From assembly GCA_000992345.1 (NCBI GenBank), contig LBUA01000003.1:1-47369 (forward strand): 47,369 nt of DNA, written 5' to 3'. A model generated the notes under the pieces. That model had not been told where the DNA came from. It was given only the letters and a program-made list of their open reading frames with translations, and ran no database searches. Numbering within the stretch: the stretch's first letter is position 1; every line of letters begins with the position of its first letter. Below are positions 1 to 7,323 of this stretch, piece by piece. Origin of the DNA: Parcubacteria group bacterium GW2011_GWD2_38_12 (GTDB lineage: Bacteria; Patescibacteriota; Minisyncoccia; GWC2-36-17). A program made the position numbers and the translations under genes.

Positions 1-1
1 C

Positions 2-136
2 GATGAATTAAGAAAGGCAACCGAGGAAATTATTGGGATTAGGGAAGAGATAGAAAAATCGGACTTTAAATGCTCTGACCACATCTTTTGCCAGAATAAC
101 TGCGAATATTCACTTCTTTGCCGGGCGTCGGAGTAA
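2..136 (+). CDS. C-terminal end of a putative PD-(D/E)XK nuclease (partial)
   Basis: Open reading frame entering from the left edge; 44 codons before a TAA. The visible tail is Glu/Lys-rich and ends with a cysteine cluster (Cys24, Cys30, Cys34, Cys40 of the fragment; spacing C-x5-C-x3-C-x5-C). Cysteines at the extreme C-terminus are known from AddB/RecB/Cas4-type PD-(D/E)XK nucleases, where they hold an iron-sulfur cluster, so a helicase-nuclease or stand-alone nuclease is the best guess. The catalytic motifs lie outside the window, so the assignment rests only on this tail. It ends 4 bp from the end of the convergent ASCH gene. Confidence 0.4.
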   Translation, partial: DELRKATEEIIGIREEIEKSDFKCSDHIFCQNNCEYSLLCRASE

Positions 137-140
137 CCGC

Positions 141-476
141 TTAAAGTTTTAAGTCGAATATCCCCAATTGTCCTTTGACCGGAACAATCGGATTTATCGG
201 TCGAATGTTTTTTAAAAACCAACTGTGAGCTCTGGGGTAAACCTTGATACAAGCTTTCCTTTCGTGTTCTTTTTTCATCGGTTCAATCCGGTAAAGTTCT
301 ACAATACAAAGAGCATATCCGGCAGGATGGATATCTGGTTTTTTAGAAGAACAAATAACCAAATCGCCCCGGTAATTTGTCGTCCATTTTCTTGTTTCAA
401 TAGTTTTCTTGCCGGTGGCAACCAAATTGGCCCAAGGTTGTTTAAGGGAGATTGCTTTATAAATCATAGAAACCAT
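141..476 (-). CDS. ASCH domain protein
   Basis: A 111-residue single-domain protein. The N-terminal stretch KAISLKQPWANLVATGKKTI (residues 7-26), followed by E-T-R-x-W and a Y-R-G-D-L segment, is the signature of ASCH domains (PUA-like beta-barrels proposed to bind RNA; some members act on modified nucleosides). Length fits a stand-alone ASCH protein. Convergent with the upstream nuclease tail. Start chosen at the ATG at 476; a second Met three codons downstream is an equally good start. Substrate and reaction cannot be told from sequence. Confidence 0.8.
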   Translation of the reverse strand: MVSMIYKAISLKQPWANLVATGKKTIETRKWTTNYRGDLVICSSKKPDIHPAGYALCIVELYRIEPMKKEHERKACIKVYPRAHSWFLKNIRPINPIVPVKGQLGIFDLKL

Positions 477-504
477 TTTACGAAAGTTCCCGGAGATACT
501 GTTT

Positions 505-729
505 TTGAAGGATGTTCCGGTGGTTCCGGTGGTTATCGCTATAATTTATATCCTGCTGGCAGTAATGGCTGCGATTTATCCAGGGGGAAATTTTATATTT
601 TAGGTGTTACTAATATGGAGTCTGTATCGGGCCAACATCTCCAAAGTCCGGGATTTAAAGAGTGCGGTTTTGATTGGTATTCAGCTGGTTTTGAGTGGTA
701 TGCCGGATCCTTTGAAAAATGATTATTGA
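505..729 (+). pseudogene. Small two-helix membrane ORF interrupted by an in-frame TAG
   Basis: One reading frame runs from a TTG at 505 (GGAG at 492-495, spacing 9) to TGA at 727-729 and is broken only by TAG at 601-603. The first part (32 codons) is one hydrophobic helix (residues VPVVPVVIAIIYILLAVMAA). The part after the TAG starts immediately with GTG (604) and encodes a basic segment and a second hydrophobic helix (SAVLIGIQLVLSG). Both halves look like one 74-residue membrane protein. It may be a decayed gene, a stop readthrough case, or two tiny overlapping ORFs. No family recognised. Confidence 0.35.
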
Positions 730-767
730 TAATTAGTAACTAGCGATTAGGAGTTAAGAATCAGTAA
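730..767. repeat. Degenerate word repeat before gatA
   Basis: Short A/T-rich stretch built from words such as ATTAGTAACTAG and GATTAGGAGTTAAG, ending at the gatA start. Similar word-repeat spacers precede several other genes in the window. An AGGAG at 749-753 lies 14 nt from the ATG, too far for a normal ribosome binding site. Confidence 0.4.
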
Positions 768-2186
768 ATGGCGAATTTAGAAAGTTTTACAATCAAAAAA
801 GCCATAGATAGCTTAAAGAAAAAAGAATTTTCCGCAGTTGAATTGGCGAGAGAAGTATTGGCGAATATCAAAAAAACCGATGATAGAATCGGCGCTTATT
901 TATCGGCGCTGGAAGATTCTGCGTTAGCTCAAGCAAAAGAAGCCGATAGTCAAATTGCCAAGAGCGAGTATTTTGATTTATTGGGAATACCCCTTGCCAT
1001 AAAAGACAATATCTTAATCAAAGGGGAAAAATGCACGGCTGGTTCTAAAATTTTGGAAAATTATACGGCTTTATATGATGCGACCGTTATTAAAAAATTG
1101 CGAATGCAATACGCGGTTTTTTTAGGGAAAACCAATATGGACGAATTCGCCATGGGTTCTTCCACGGAAAACTCGGCTTTTCAAAAAACCAAAAATCCCC
1201 AAGATTTAGAACGTGTGCCGGGGGGTTCTTCTGGCGGTTCGGCCGCGGCTGTCGCCTCCAATCAATGTCTGGGAGCTTTAGGTTCGGATACGGGCGGGTC
1301 TATTCGCCAGCCGGCGGCATTTTGCGGAATAGTGGGATTCAAACCGACATATGGCGCTGTATCGCGTTACGGTCTTATGGCTATGGCTTCTTCCCTTGAT
1401 CAGATTGGTCCCTTGGCGAAAACCGTGGAGGACGCGGAAATTTTATTTAACGCGATTTGCGGAAAAGACAGAATGGATGCCACTTCGGTTCACTATGGAG
1501 AATTAAAATTGCCGATTAAAAAAATAAATCAAATGACGATTGGTGTGCCCAAAGAATATTTTGACAAAGGATTGGATGAGCGAATCGCGGATAAAGTGAT
1601 GGCGGCGATTAAAAAATTTGAACAAGCCGGAGCAAAAATAAAAGAGATTAGCTTGCCGTATTCAAAATATGCAATTGCCGTGTATTATATTATAATGCCG
1701 TCGGAAGTTTCTTCCAATTTGGCAAGGTATGACGGCATTAAGTACGGTTTTTCAAGGCAAGAAGGGGATTTAATAGATGTTTATCTGAATTCTCGCGATC
1801 AAGGTTTTGGACCAGAAGTAAAGAGGCGCATAATGCTCGGCACTTATGCGTTATCTGCCGGATATTATGATGCTTATTATTTGAAAGCGCAAAAAATTCG
1901 CGCAAAAATCAAGGGGGATTTTGATGAGGCATTTAAAGATGTTGATTTGATTATGGGACCGGTAACCCCAAATCTGCCGTTTAAGTTCGGAGAAAAAACA
2001 GAAAATCCTCTTTCAATGTATTTGGAAGATATTTATACTGTTCCGGTGAATTTGGCGGGGCTCCCGGCGATGTCACTGCCTTGCGGAAAGATTGGGGATT
2101 TGCCAGTGGGGCTCCAGATTATTGGGAAACATTTTGATGAAGGAACAATTTTTGAAGCAGGGAAATTCTATGAGCAGAGTTTATAA
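768..2186 (+). CDS. gatA: Glutamyl-tRNA(Gln)/aspartyl-tRNA(Asn) amidotransferase subunit A
   Basis: Amidase subunit of GatCAB. It releases ammonia from glutamine, which is used to convert Glu-tRNA(Gln) or Asp-tRNA(Asn) to the cognate amide-aminoacyl-tRNA. The amidase-signature triad is intact: Lys79 (in IKDN), cis-Ser154 (in GGSSGGS) and nucleophile Ser178 (in DTGGSIRQP), exactly the spacing known for GatA. 472 residues, close to the usual 480-490. ATG at 768; no close Shine-Dalgarno. gatB and gatC are not adjacent, so the complex is assembled from dispersed genes. Confidence 0.96.
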   Translation: MANLESFTIKKAIDSLKKKEFSAVELAREVLANIKKTDDRIGAYLSALEDSALAQAKEADSQIAKSEYFDLLGIPLAIKDNILIKGEKCTAGSKILENYTALYDATVIKKLRMQYAVFLGKTNMDEFAMGSSTENSAFQKTKNPQDLERVPGGSSGGSAAAVASNQCLGALGSDTGGSIRQPAAFCGIVGFKPTYGAVSRYGLMAMASSLDQIGPLAKTVEDAEILFNAICGKDRMDATSVHYGELKLPIKKINQMTIGVPKEYFDKGLDERIADKVMAAIKKFEQAGAKIKEISLPYSKYAIAVYYIIMPSEVSSNLARYDGIKYGFSRQEGDLIDVYLNSRDQGFGPEVKRRIMLGTYALSAGYYDAYYLKAQKIRAKIKGDFDEAFKDVDLIMGPVTPNLPFKFGEKTENPLSMYLEDIYTVPVNLAGLPAMSLPCGKIGDLPVGLQIIGKHFDEGTIFEAGKFYEQSL

Positions 2187-2187
2187 A

Positions 2188-2266
2188 AACAATTGACGAT
2201 TGACAATTGACAATTGACTAAATTCAGTCAAATGTTAAATGTTTATAGTCAAATGTACGCGAAGCG
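2188..2266. repeat. Start-adjacent word repeat, copy 1 (ends in a GCGAAGC mini-hairpin)
   Basis: Composed of repeated words ACAATTGAC/GACAATTGAC and TCAAATGT/TAAATGTT, ending in TACGC-GAA-GCGTG (2256-2268). A second copy with the same word order lies at 9785-9864 before clpB. The terminal stem differs between copies by a compensatory change (A-T versus T-A at the second pair). In both copies the hairpin's 3' arm runs into the start codon of the next gene. Confidence 0.75.
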
Positions 2267-2793
2267 TGTATCCGTTTGATTACAATTTATTTCTAGATTT
2301 TTTTTATTCGGAAACTTGGGAACAAATAATTTTTTGGATTAAATTATTTTCCGGAGTTTTTTCAGCTGTTTTATTTATTGGCATAGTAATTTTAGGCATT
2401 AAAACCAAAAAGTTTTGGGAAAGAATAGGTAATTTAGTCCAAACAATTGAAGCTGTGCATGAAATAAAGGGCAAAGAAAAAATGACAAAAAAATGGCAGG
2501 AGATTGTGGCTAAATCCAAATCACATATAGAATCGGACCACAGATTATCCATTATTGAGGCCGATAAATTAATGGACGAGCTTTTAAAAAATATGGGTTT
2601 TAAGGGTCGCGATATGGGGGAAAGATTAAAGGGGGTGAATCAAAATCAAATTTCCAATATCAATGAAATCTGGCAGGCCCATAAAATCAGAAATAATTTG
2701 GTGCACGATGTTTATTTTAAACCAGCGCACAGCGATACGGAATTTGTCATTAAAACCTACGAGAACACCCTGAAAGAGGTGGGGGTGTTGTAA
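2266..2793 (+). CDS. Membrane-anchored protein with a RiboL/HEPN-like helical tail, function unknown
   Basis: The start is placed at GTG 2266, where the upstream repeat ends; this matches the clpB start after the sister repeat. An ATG at 2239 would read nine codons of repeat DNA. The 175-residue product has one strong transmembrane segment (about residues 20-47) and a charged cytoplasmic part. A C-terminal helical segment contains NEIWQAHKIRNNLVHD; R-N-x-x-(V/A)-H motifs of this type occur in HEPN-like or DUF4145-like domains, but the match is short. No enzyme assigned. The gene precedes the A22 protease by 22 bp and is probably co-transcribed with it. Confidence 0.6.
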   Translation: MYPFDYNLFLDFFYSETWEQIIFWIKLFSGVFSAVLFIGIVILGIKTKKFWERIGNLVQTIEAVHEIKGKEKMTKKWQEIVAKSKSHIESDHRLSIIEADKLMDELLKNMGFKGRDMGERLKGVNQNQISNINEIWQAHKIRNNLVHDVYFKPAHSDTEFVIKTYENTLKEVGVL

Positions 2794-2815
2794 TGAAAAT
2801 TTAAGATATAAAAAT

Positions 2816-3664
2816 TTGCAGAAATTTTTACAATATTTCAAAACAGAATTATTTTTGCAGGAATTAGCGCTATTTTCCATTGCCCAGTTTTTGGGTATTT
2901 TTTTAGCAAGAAGAGTGGATTGGGTGATGGCGGGGGCGCAAATCACGGCAGAGCAAATATCGGTGTCTGATTTTGTAATTTATTTTTTGATTGGCACTGT
3001 TTTGATTTTCGCCTTATCTCAAAAATCAAGAATATCGGGATTTTTGATGAATATATTTTTTGTGTTTACTTTATTTTTGGGAGCTAGTTTTTTCTTTTCC
3101 TTCTTCATAAATCAAGCGTCGGCTTTTTATTTTTCTGTTGCTTTAATCATAGCTAGATTTGTCTTCCCGTCTATTTTTCTACATAATTTTTTATTTTTGC
3201 TTTCTATTTCTTCTTTTTCAAGTATTTTGGCCCTGCAAATGACGCCGACAGTCATAGTTATTTTGCTTGCCGCTTTGGCGGTTTACGATATTGTTTCCGT
3301 ATATTTGACCGGACATATGGTAAAAATGGCAAAAACCATGATAGAGAGGCATTTGATTTTTGGGTTTATTATACCTGAGAAAATTAAATATAATTTTTGG
3401 GGTGTTCAAAAAGCCAAACCCGGGCAAGGGGTTGTGTTTCTTGGCGGAGGAGATGTTGGTTTGCCTATTTTTCTTGTGGCCAATGTCGCGGCTTCTAATT
3501 TGACCGGTGGAATAATTGTTGCCTTGTTTGCCGTATTGGGGATGATTTTAAGTTATTATTTGTTTGTATCGCAAAAATTCAAGAAACCAATGCCGGCCTT
3601 GCCTCCGATATCAATGATGACTATCTTGGGTTATTTAATTATTCAGGTTTTGGGATGGTTATAA
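2816..3664 (+). CDS. Presenilin-like A22-family intramembrane aspartyl protease
   Basis: Integral membrane protein of 282 residues with about nine hydrophobic segments. All three hallmarks of GxGD aspartyl proteases are present in order: Y157-D158 in an A-V-Y-D-I-V segment, G-G-G-D-V-G-L-P with Asp213, and the P-A-L-P motif at 260-263. These match the prokaryotic presenilin/signal peptide peptidase-like group, which cuts transmembrane helices, for example leftover signal peptides. The start is a TTG at 2816, because no ATG or GTG occurs before the first helix in this frame. Substrates are unknown; the neighbour upstream is a single-span membrane protein. Confidence 0.85.
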   Translation: MQKFLQYFKTELFLQELALFSIAQFLGIFLARRVDWVMAGAQITAEQISVSDFVIYFLIGTVLIFALSQKSRISGFLMNIFFVFTLFLGASFFFSFFINQASAFYFSVALIIARFVFPSIFLHNFLFLLSISSFSSILALQMTPTVIVILLAALAVYDIVSVYLTGHMVKMAKTMIERHLIFGFIIPEKIKYNFWGVQKAKPGQGVVFLGGGDVGLPIFLVANVAASNLTGGIIVALFAVLGMILSYYLFVSQKFKKPMPALPPISMMTILGYLIIQVLGWL

Positions 3665-3750
3665 ATTAGCGAGCTGTTGCATTTTTAAGGGGTGAGAGTA
3701 AAATTAAAGTATAAAACAGGTTCAGTGTTAGCTTCTGTCTTTTAGAAATT

Positions 3751-3789
3751 TACTAAAAACTAGAAACTAAAAACTAGAAACTAATTAAA
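3751..3789. repeat. Tandem word repeat before the Rieske gene
   Basis: Consecutive copies of ACTAGAAACTAAAA-type words (AACTAGAAACT occurs twice) fill the 39 bp before the ATG at 3790. Same style as other start-adjacent word repeats in this window. Confidence 0.6.
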
Positions 3790-4194
3790 ATGGCAGAAAA
3801 TATCGAAGAGAATGAATATATACCGGTCGCCAGCTTGGAAGATTTTACCGGTAAAATCAAAGTTGAAGTGCAAAACGAAGAGCTTCTTATCATTAATGTT
3901 AGAGGGGAAATTTATGCTATCTCCGACAGATGCGGTCATATGGGAGTCTCCCTTTTTTATGGAGAGCTTGATGGTTATAACATAGAATGCCCATTGCACG
4001 GAACGCAATTTAACGTGCAGACAGGTGAAGTTGCGAATCTTGAAAGCAGGAAACCAAAATTAAAATTTTTAAAAGATGATCTTGATGCCCTGTTAAAAGG
4101 ATTGGGTTTACCGCTTGTTAAAATAAAGCCGCTTAAAATTTATAAAGTGAAGGTTGAAAATGGAGTAATTAAAGTCAAGATGCCCAAGGTATAA
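3790..4194 (+). CDS. Rieske-type [2Fe-2S] ferredoxin domain protein
   Basis: A 134-residue soluble protein with one Rieske fold. Cluster ligands are Cys48-x-His50 and Cys67-x2-His70 (motifs DRCGHMG and ECPLHGTQF). The following F-N-x-x-T-G-E is typical of small Rieske ferredoxins associated with dioxygenases or nitrite reductase NirD. No oxygenase, reductase or respiratory gene is nearby, so the electron partner is unknown. An insertion of about 30 residues (roughly 84-115, KPKLKFLKDDLDALLKGLGL) before the last strands is longer than in usual small Rieske ferredoxins. Followed by a clear terminator. Confidence 0.9.
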   Translation: MAENIEENEYIPVASLEDFTGKIKVEVQNEELLIINVRGEIYAISDRCGHMGVSLFYGELDGYNIECPLHGTQFNVQTGEVANLESRKPKLKFLKDDLDALLKGLGLPLVKIKPLKIYKVKVENGVIKVKMPKV

Positions 4195-4221
4195 AATTTT
4201 TAAAAAATCACCAATTATTAG

Positions 4222-4257
4222 ACACCTCCGATATAAAATCGGAGGTGTTGAGTTTTA
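4222..4257 (+). terminator. Rho-independent terminator after the Rieske gene
   Basis: Perfect 11-bp stem ACACCTCCGAT / ATCGGAGGTGT (4222-4232 and 4238-4248), 5-nt loop, then TGAGTTTTA. The tail overlaps the -35 of the thiI promoter. Confidence 0.8.
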
Positions 4258-4276
4258 CGCTAGACTTGGATAGTAT
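4248..4276 (+). promoter_or_regulatory. Promoter of thiI, predicted leaderless transcript
   Basis: TTGAGT (4248-4253), 17-bp spacer, TAGTAT (4271-4276). The expected transcription start, about 7 nt downstream, coincides with the thiI ATG at 4284. The same -10 hexamer is used before clpB. Confidence 0.55.
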
Positions 4277-4283
4277 TTGAATA

Positions 4284-5459
4284 ATGAAAAAAATAGTTAT
4301 TATTCATTATCACGAAATAGCCTTAAAGGGGCGTAATCGCGCCTTTTTTGAGAATGTTCTTTTGGAAAATATTAAATTATCATTAAGGTCCGAAAAAGTT
4401 GACGATATTTTCAGGGTCTACGGAAGAATTATTGTCAGATTAAACGCCGACTCACGCATTGATTCAATTATAATAAAACTGGAAAAAGTCTTTGGGATTG
4501 CTTATTTTGCTGTTGGGTTTAAGGGATCAAGGGATTTAGAGGCGTTAAAAGGAGATATATGGGAAACATTAAAAAATGAAGAATTTGAATCTTTTCGGAT
4601 AACGACAAAAAGAGGCGACAAATCTTTCAAATACAGTTCTCAAGAAACGGATAAAATAATCGGTTCCCATGTCTGGCAGAAAATTGAAGAAGCCGGCAGG
4701 AAACCGAAAGTTGATTTAGAAAATTTTGACATCAATATCGTGATAGAAATATCCAGCCAAGGAACATTTTTCTATTTTAAAAAAATAAAAGGTCTTTCTG
4801 GTTTTCCTCCGGGAACTTCCGGCAAGGTAGTTTCTTTAATATCCGGAGGATTTGATTCGCCTGTGGCTACCTGGAAAATAATGCGTCGCGGAGCGGAGGT
4901 TATTTTTGTTCATTTTCACAGTTATCCGTCAACATCATTGGCATCCAAAGAAAATGTTAGAGAAATTATAAAAATTCTTACGCAATATCAATTTTATTCT
5001 AAAGCATATTTTGTGCCGTTTCTGGATATACAAAAATCAATAATGTTGAATTGCGAGCAGTCTTTTGGCGTGATTTTATATCGTCGGTTTATGATGCGTA
5101 TCGCGGAAAAAATTGCGAAGAATGAAAACGCGAAAGCGCTTATAACTGGAGATTCTTTGGGTCAAGTTGCTTCGCAAACATTGGAAAATATTGCAGTTGT
5201 TTCCAGCGCTATTGATTTGCCTATTTTGAGACCATTAATAGGAGAAAATAAAGAGGATATAATAAAGTTATCTCAAGAAATCGGAACCTTTGATATTTCT
5301 TCAAGACCGGTTGAGGATTGCTGCAGTTTATTTGTGCCAAAACACCCAAAAACGAAAGCCAGAGTGGAGGATGTTATGGAGATGGAAAAGAAATTGGATA
5401 TTGATGAGCTTATCAGAAGCGCTTTAGATAAAACAGAAGCAGAGATTTTTGATATCTAG
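4284..5459 (+). CDS. thiI: tRNA 4-thiouridine synthase ThiI
   Basis: ATP-dependent sulfurtransferase that makes s4U at position 8 of tRNA. Layout: N-terminal ferredoxin-like region (1-60), THUMP RNA-binding domain (about 60-165), then the PP-loop AANH domain with S187-G-G-F-D-S192 and a late D-C-C-S-L-F-V-P-K-H-P motif (about 345-355). 391 residues, the short form without a C-terminal rhodanese domain, as in many Firmicutes; sulfur would then come from a dedicated cysteine desulfurase, not seen here. Starts at ATG 4284, where the promoter predicts a leaderless mRNA. Convergent with elp3. Confidence 0.93.
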   Translation: MKKIVIIHYHEIALKGRNRAFFENVLLENIKLSLRSEKVDDIFRVYGRIIVRLNADSRIDSIIIKLEKVFGIAYFAVGFKGSRDLEALKGDIWETLKNEEFESFRITTKRGDKSFKYSSQETDKIIGSHVWQKIEEAGRKPKVDLENFDINIVIEISSQGTFFYFKKIKGLSGFPPGTSGKVVSLISGGFDSPVATWKIMRRGAEVIFVHFHSYPSTSLASKENVREIIKILTQYQFYSKAYFVPFLDIQKSIMLNCEQSFGVILYRRFMMRIAEKIAKNENAKALITGDSLGQVASQTLENIAVVSSAIDLPILRPLIGENKEDIIKLSQEIGTFDISSRPVEDCCSLFVPKHPKTKARVEDVMEMEKKLDIDELIRSALDKTEAEIFDI

Positions 5460-5479
5460 CAATATTTATAAGGTTTATA

Positions 5480-5505
5480 CAATAAAAGGCGCGCGCATTT
5501 TATTG
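5480..5505. terminator. Hairpin between convergent thiI and elp3, possibly bidirectional terminator
   Basis: CAATAAAA / TTTTATTG stem (5480-5487 and 5498-5505) with GC-only loop GGCGCGCGCA. A/T arms read as U-tracts in both directions. The right arm overlaps the elp3 stop codon (5500-5502). Confidence 0.5.
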
Positions 5506-7323
5506 ATTCTTAGGAAGTTTTACCATATAGGTATTTTTTAGCTTATATCCCAGTTTTCTGTAATAGTTTCTCGCGCCGATTCCGGAGATAACTGCAATTT
5601 TTGAAAAGCCGAATTCTTTCTTTGCGATTTTTTCCGCTTCTTTTATTAATTTTCTTCCAAGGCCCAGGTGCTGCGATTTACCCCCTTTTTTATTTATTTT
5701 TTCCATTTGTCCGTAGGTATGCGCCTCGCGGATGATAGCGGTGTTTTGCAAGATTGGGAAGATGAAAGATGGCAGAATTATCCCGTGAGCGGGTTTGCGG
5801 CCATTTTTGGCATGGTCTCCGCTTAGCAAAGCGGAGCAAAAATGAGACGCATCCTCGGAGCCCGCGGCTGGGCGGGAGAGAATGAGCGAATGGGATAATT
5901 CTGCCATCTTTTCTTCCGTATTATTTATTCTTAATCTCAAAAGCGCGACCAATTTGTCGCTTTTAGTATCCTCAAAAGATAAAAATATCTCCCTTCCGCC
6001 AGAAGCTGAATAGTCTTTTCTTATAAGTTTTAAATTATGAGCTTCGGGTTTCAAGTCTTTTATTTCTCGGCATCTGATGCATCGGCATTGTTTGCCTTCT
6101 TTTGCCATTTCTTTATGAATAATTTCTCGCAAATTGGAAATTTTCCCGCCAGCTTCAATGCTCGGAGTGGGAATATCGCGAATGACGCGGACAACGCGGC
6201 AATATTCCGGAATTTTCGTTTTGGCGTTTTTTAGGATATTTATAATTTGTTTATCGGAATAGGGTTTATATTTGCCATTTTTATATAATATGTAAAGTGG
6301 TGTTCCTTTCAAAACTACGCAAGGATAAATTTTTAGCATATCCGGCTGGAAATCGGGATTTATAAATAATTCTTCAATCATTTTTTCATCACGTTTGGAG
6401 TTTGATCCGGGTAAGCCCAACATAATATGATAATTAATTTTAAACCCGTAATTTTTTAGCAGTTTTGTCGCTAAAATTGTTTCTTTGACGGAGTGTCCGC
6501 GGCTACATTTTTTTAAAATATTGTCATAAATACTTTGGACGCCGAGTTCAACGCGCGTGCATCCGTACTCGCGCATTTTTTTTATTTCTTTTTCATTTAT
6601 CCAGTCCGGCCGCGTTTCTAGCGTTAATCCAATAATCCTGTTTTTCGCCGTTTCATTTTTCTTTTGCGCGGCATCTAATCTTTTTAGTAAGTTTTTAATT
6701 TTCGCGCTTCTATCAAACTTTTCCTTGTTTTTAGTTTTCAGTTTTATTCGCCACGACGGATTAGTTTGATTTACTGCCTCAAAGCAGCGAAGAATAAACC
6801 AAATCTGATATTTTTCGGGTATTGCTGACCATGTTCCTCCGGCTATAATTAATTCAATCTTATCGGTTTTATGTCCTTGGGCGCAAAGAGACTCCAGGCG
6901 GGATTTTACTTGCCTATAAGGATCAAATTTATTGGTAATCGCGCGCATCACGGCCGGTTCATTGGAAAGATAGCTTTTGGGCATGCCTTTTTCTGTTGGA
7001 CAGTAGATGCATTTTCCCGGACATCCGAAATCCGGAGTGATGACAGTGATTGAGGCGATGCCAGATAATGTTCTGACCCTTTTTTTCAGCAGGATATCTT
7101 CAAGAGCGGAATTGGCTGTAATTTTTCTAGATTGGATGAGTTTGTGATAAACTGAAATGAGATCGGTATTTTTGGGAATACGGCTGGCATCAGTTTGCTC
7201 GGAAACATTTTTTAGGGATTGGCGTTTAATCTGGGAAAACTTAAATCCATTTAGCTTTTTATGCGCTAAAGCGGTAAAAATAATATTTTTTAGAACCCGT
7301 TGATTAATTGATTTATTTGCCAT
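5500..7323 (-). CDS. elp3: Elp3-family tRNA uridine(34) modification enzyme (radical SAM + acetyltransferase), with insertion
   Basis: Catalytic subunit that installs the carboxymethyl (cm5) group on wobble uridine 34 using acetyl-CoA and S-adenosylmethionine. The radical SAM cluster motif C101-x3-C105-x2-C108 (PGKCIYCPTEKG) and the Elp3-type segments ETRPDWI, RVELGVQS and C-R-C-I-R-C-R-E are present. The GNAT acetyltransferase part follows, with REAHTYG, QHLGLGRKL and ISGIGARNYYRKLGY. 607 residues is about 50 longer than usual because residues about 471-520 are encoded by a palindromic insert (5765-5911) placed between two conserved GNAT strands (VALLRLRI and AIIREAHTYG). The ATG at 7323 overlaps the divergent methyltransferase ATG. 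Confidence 0.93.
   Translation of the reverse strand: MANKSINQRVLKNIIFTALAHKKLNGFKFSQIKRQSLKNVSEQTDASRIPKNTDLISVYHKLIQSRKITANSALEDILLKKRVRTLSGIASITVITPDFGCPGKCIYCPTEKGMPKSYLSNEPAVMRAITNKFDPYRQVKSRLESLCAQGHKTDKIELIIAGGTWSAIPEKYQIWFILRCFEAVNQTNPSWRIKLKTKNKEKFDRSAKIKNLLKRLDAAQKKNETAKNRIIGLTLETRPDWINEKEIKKMREYGCTRVELGVQSIYDNILKKCSRGHSVKETILATKLLKNYGFKINYHIMLGLPGSNSKRDEKMIEELFINPDFQPDMLKIYPCVVLKGTPLYILYKNGKYKPYSDKQIINILKNAKTKIPEYCRVVRVIRDIPTPSIEAGGKISNLREIIHKEMAKEGKQCRCIRCREIKDLKPEAHNLKLIRKDYSASGGREIFLSFEDTKSDKLVALLRLRINNTEEKMAELSHSLILSRPAAGSEDASHFCSALLSGDHAKNGRKPAHGIILPSFIFPILQNTAIIREAHTYGQMEKINKKGGKSQHLGLGRKLIKEAEKIAKKEFGFSKIAVISGIGARNYYRKLGYKLKNTYMVKLPKNQ
5765..5911. mobile_element. 147-bp palindromic element inserted in frame in elp3
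   Basis: Bounded by a perfect 20-bp inverted repeat (5765-5784 and 5892-5911; arm AAAGATGGCAGAATTATCCC). The 107-bp centre is far more GC-rich than the surroundings. It holds a nested hairpin CTCCGCTT / AAGCGGAG and GTCTC / GAGAC pairing. It contains no stop in the elp3 frame and adds exactly 49 codons. This is the architecture of Rickettsia palindromic elements, which also insert in frame into genes; no relation by sequence is claimed. No second copy was seen in the window. Confidence 0.7.

Noticed and set aside
225-722. 165-codon plus-strand ORF
   Set aside because: It runs antisense to the ASCH gene, which has clear domain motifs, and its product has no recognisable domain; its tail overlaps the interrupted membrane ORF in another frame.
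5765-5911. Group I/II intron or intein in elp3
   Set aside because: Only 147 bp, no splice-type conserved ends or intein blocks; the frame stays open through it, so it is more likely translated.
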